A stretch of 64,000 nucleotides of DNA, taken from contig QENC01000001.1 of NCBI GenBank assembly GCA_003331005.1, forward strand, positions 368,001-432,000, given 5' to 3'. How positions within the stretch are numbered: the first letter of the stretch is position 1; every line of letters begins with the position of its first letter. The notes under the pieces were generated by a model. That model had not been told where the DNA came from and ran no database searches. It saw only the letters and a program-made list of their open reading frames with translations. This document shows positions 62,079 to 64,000 of the stretch, in pieces. A program made the position numbers and the translations under genes. Origin of the DNA: Candidatus Tokpelaia sp. JSC085 (lineage in GTDB: Bacteria > Pseudomonadota > Alphaproteobacteria > Rhizobiales > Rhizobiaceae).

Positions 62079-63074
62079 ATGTCACCACTGAATTTTACTT
62101 CTGTTAATGAAGCCAGGGTGTTCCGCTCAGCACTAGATACCATCCAGATTGAAAAAGCTGGTATAACGGTCTTGGAAAATGCACTAAGAAATGATATAAT
62201 AAAGGCTTTTATGAAAACAGTACATCTGATTGTTAAAAGCAGTGGACGTGTTATTGTGACCGGTCTTGGAAAAAGCGGTCACATTGGCAGCAAGATTGCT
62301 GCAACGCTTGCTTCTACTGGGACACCAGCATTTTTTGTGCACGCAGCAGAAGCCAACCATGGTGATCTTGGTATGATCAGCTCCAATGATGTGATTCTAG
62401 CACTTTCATGGTCAGGTGAAACTATTGAATTGAAGGGTATAGTTAACCATTCACGACGGTTTCACATCCCACTTATTGCACTGACATCAGGGAAAAACTC
62501 ATCCCTTGGCCGTCAATCAGATATTCTACTACTCTTACCTAAAGTCAATGAAGCATGTCCGCATGGTTTAGCACCGACAACCTCTACAATCATGCAGCTT
62601 GCTCTTGGAGATGCATTAGCTATAGCGCTGCTTGATGCACGACACTTCTCAGCCAGCGATTTTAAGGTATACCATCCCGGAGGTTCACTGGGTGCAAGTT
62701 TGCGTTATGTAGGTGACATCATGCATCATGGTGAATCTTTGCCTATTGTAAGAATTGGGACATTGATGCCAGAAGCTATGCAAGTGCTTGCTGCTAAGCA
62801 CCTAGGTTGTGTTGTGATTGTTGACGAGAAAGGAAAACTAACAGGTATAATTACAGATGGTGACCTAGCACGCAATATTACACGTGATTTATCTACAGTG
62901 CATGTAGATGATGTCATGACACGTTCACCTAAAACCGTAAGCTCAAAGATGATTGCGGGCGCAGCGATGGCTCTTATCAATAAGCACAAAATTACTGCAT
63001 TACTGATAACAGAACAGGAAAAGCCAGTCGGAGTAGTTACTTTCCACGATCTGTTACGTATTGGCGCTGCTTGA
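62079..63074 (+). CDS. kdsD: Arabinose-5-phosphate isomerase (KpsF/GutQ family)
   Basis: Converts ribulose-5-phosphate to arabinose-5-phosphate, the first step to Kdo for LPS. It has 331 residues: a SIS domain (GRVIVTGLGKSGHIGSKIAA, AAEANHGDLGMI, LSWSGETIELKG) and two CBS domains at about 210-265 and 275-330. A TTG at 62073 would add two residues. It may be co-transcribed with galU, 9 bases upstream. Confidence 0.93.
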   Translation: MSPLNFTSVNEARVFRSALDTIQIEKAGITVLENALRNDIIKAFMKTVHLIVKSSGRVIVTGLGKSGHIGSKIAATLASTGTPAFFVHAAEANHGDLGMISSNDVILALSWSGETIELKGIVNHSRRFHIPLIALTSGKNSSLGRQSDILLLLPKVNEACPHGLAPTTSTIMQLALGDALAIALLDARHFSASDFKVYHPGGSLGASLRYVGDIMHHGESLPIVRIGTLMPEAMQVLAAKHLGCVVIVDEKGKLTGIITDGDLARNITRDLSTVHVDDVMTRSPKTVSSKMIAGAAMALINKHKITALLITEQEKPVGVVTFHDLLRIGAA

Positions 63075-63264
63075 TTATTCTTTTTTTTTAGGTATACATT
63101 ATATGTATATTTTCATATTAAAATTTATTGAGAATATTTTGATCAGCGACTAATCTTAAGGTGTTTTCACGTTGAGACAACTGAAAAACGATAGAGATTT
63201 ATTATCATCTTATAGACATATTTCAGTTATATTTTTATCTACATCATGATGGGAAATTTGCGGT

Positions 63265-63705
63265 GTGTTACGTTTTTTATGGATTCTGATAGCTATCTTT
63301 TTTTTGTCTATTAAGCCGACTTTGAGCGAAATCTATGAAGTCAAGATGCTTAATAGAGGCGTAGGTGGTTTTATGATATTTGAACCAGATTATATTAAAA
63401 TTAAGCCTGGCGACACAGTCGTCTTCCGTCCAGTAGATAAAAATCATAATGCTGAAAGCATTCAGGGTATGACCCCTGTGGGTTTTCCTGCATTCAAAGG
63501 AAACATTGATGAAAAACTGATTGTAACCTTTGATATTCCTGGGTTTTATGGCATTAAATGCACACCCCACTATGTGTCCGGCATGGTCATGTTGATCAAG
63601 GTTGGTGAAGCAAACCTGTCTGAGAGTTATCGTAGTCACGAGCAGCCCGGTCTTGCACGGCGTAAGTTCGACAATATTTTTAACCGTATCGATTCTGGGG
63701 AATGA
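63265..63705 (+). CDS. Pseudoazurin (type I blue copper protein)
   Basis: Periplasmic electron carrier of 146 residues with a signal peptide over about 1-21. The mature part begins EIYEVKML. All four copper ligands of pseudoazurin are present: His in DKNHNAES, then Cys, His and Met in KCTPHYVSGM. The start codon is a GTG. Family members donate electrons to nitrite or nitrous-oxide reductase or cytochrome-c peroxidase; the partner is not in the window. Confidence 0.92.
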   Translation: MLRFLWILIAIFFLSIKPTLSEIYEVKMLNRGVGGFMIFEPDYIKIKPGDTVVFRPVDKNHNAESIQGMTPVGFPAFKGNIDEKLIVTFDIPGFYGIKCTPHYVSGMVMLIKVGEANLSESYRSHEQPGLARRKFDNIFNRIDSGE

Positions 63706-63741
63706 AATGAATAGCAACCAACGCTTGGTTCCAAGCTATAG

Positions 63742-64000
<259 letters not shown>

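Noticed and set aside
63277-63717. Open frame antisense to pseudoazurin, 146 codons
   Set aside because: Mirror frame of a well-supported gene with all copper ligands.

Overview
The window reads as a chromosome segment of an alphaproteobacterium of the order Hyphomicrobiales (Rhizobiales), near the Brucella/Bartonella/Rhizobium branch. The evidence is a class I lysyl-tRNA synthetase, a fused TrpE-TrpG anthranilate synthase behind a trp attenuator, a MucR/Ros regulator, a ChoXWV choline transporter, an FtrABC-type iron system, the ETF-QO/EtfA/EtfB block and a long-form CarB. Base composition is AT-leaning (roughly 40% GC by eye). Intergenic gaps of 300-960 bases are frequent and hold decayed genes or nothing recognisable. 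That pattern suggests a genome under reduction, probably host-associated; this is an inference.

Layout: 1-1121 holds the end of a ferrous/ferric iron uptake operon (ftrABC, minus). It is followed by carB (minus), an MFS exporter, lysK-prfC (plus), grpE and a heavily frameshifted hrcA pseudogene (minus), and rph-rdgB (plus). Next come cysH-cysD-cysN for sulfate activation and APS reduction (minus), leuD, an SGNH-like protein, tRNA-Gln and rlmE. 20.3-21.2 kb contains the wreck of a CtrA-type cell-cycle regulator beside mnmA. 22.6-26.4 kb carries an ArsR-type regulator and choXWV. 26.7-29.1 kb is trpL, the attenuator and trpE(G). Then follow a creatininase-family protein, parC, a class A penicillin-binding protein, a DUF1214/DUF1254 pair, a peptidoglycan-binding protein, sufE, mucR, purU, cspA, an AsmA-like protein and rsmE. 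44.7-48.1 kb is the electron-transfer-flavoprotein cluster. It is followed by a papain-like hydrolase, a UbiH-type hydroxylase, pyrF, an acetate/succinate CoA-transferase, rsmI, gpsA-tsaD, hemC-hemD, a glycosyltransferase island next to tRNA-Ser, galU, kdsD, pseudoazurin and the start of an aspartate aminotransferase.

Biosynthesis (arginine/pyrimidine, tryptophan, leucine, cysteine, heme, LPS Kdo precursor) is retained with intact reading frames. Two global regulators, hrcA (heat shock) and a ctrA-family gene (cell cycle), are clearly broken. No CRISPR array, insertion sequence, prophage or rRNA operon was seen. The most unusual material is the decayed regulators, a two-domain GT2-GT4 glycosyltransferase with a small coiled-coil partner, a membrane-tailed CysN, an extended ChoW, and several short perfect tandem duplications in or beside non-coding DNA.
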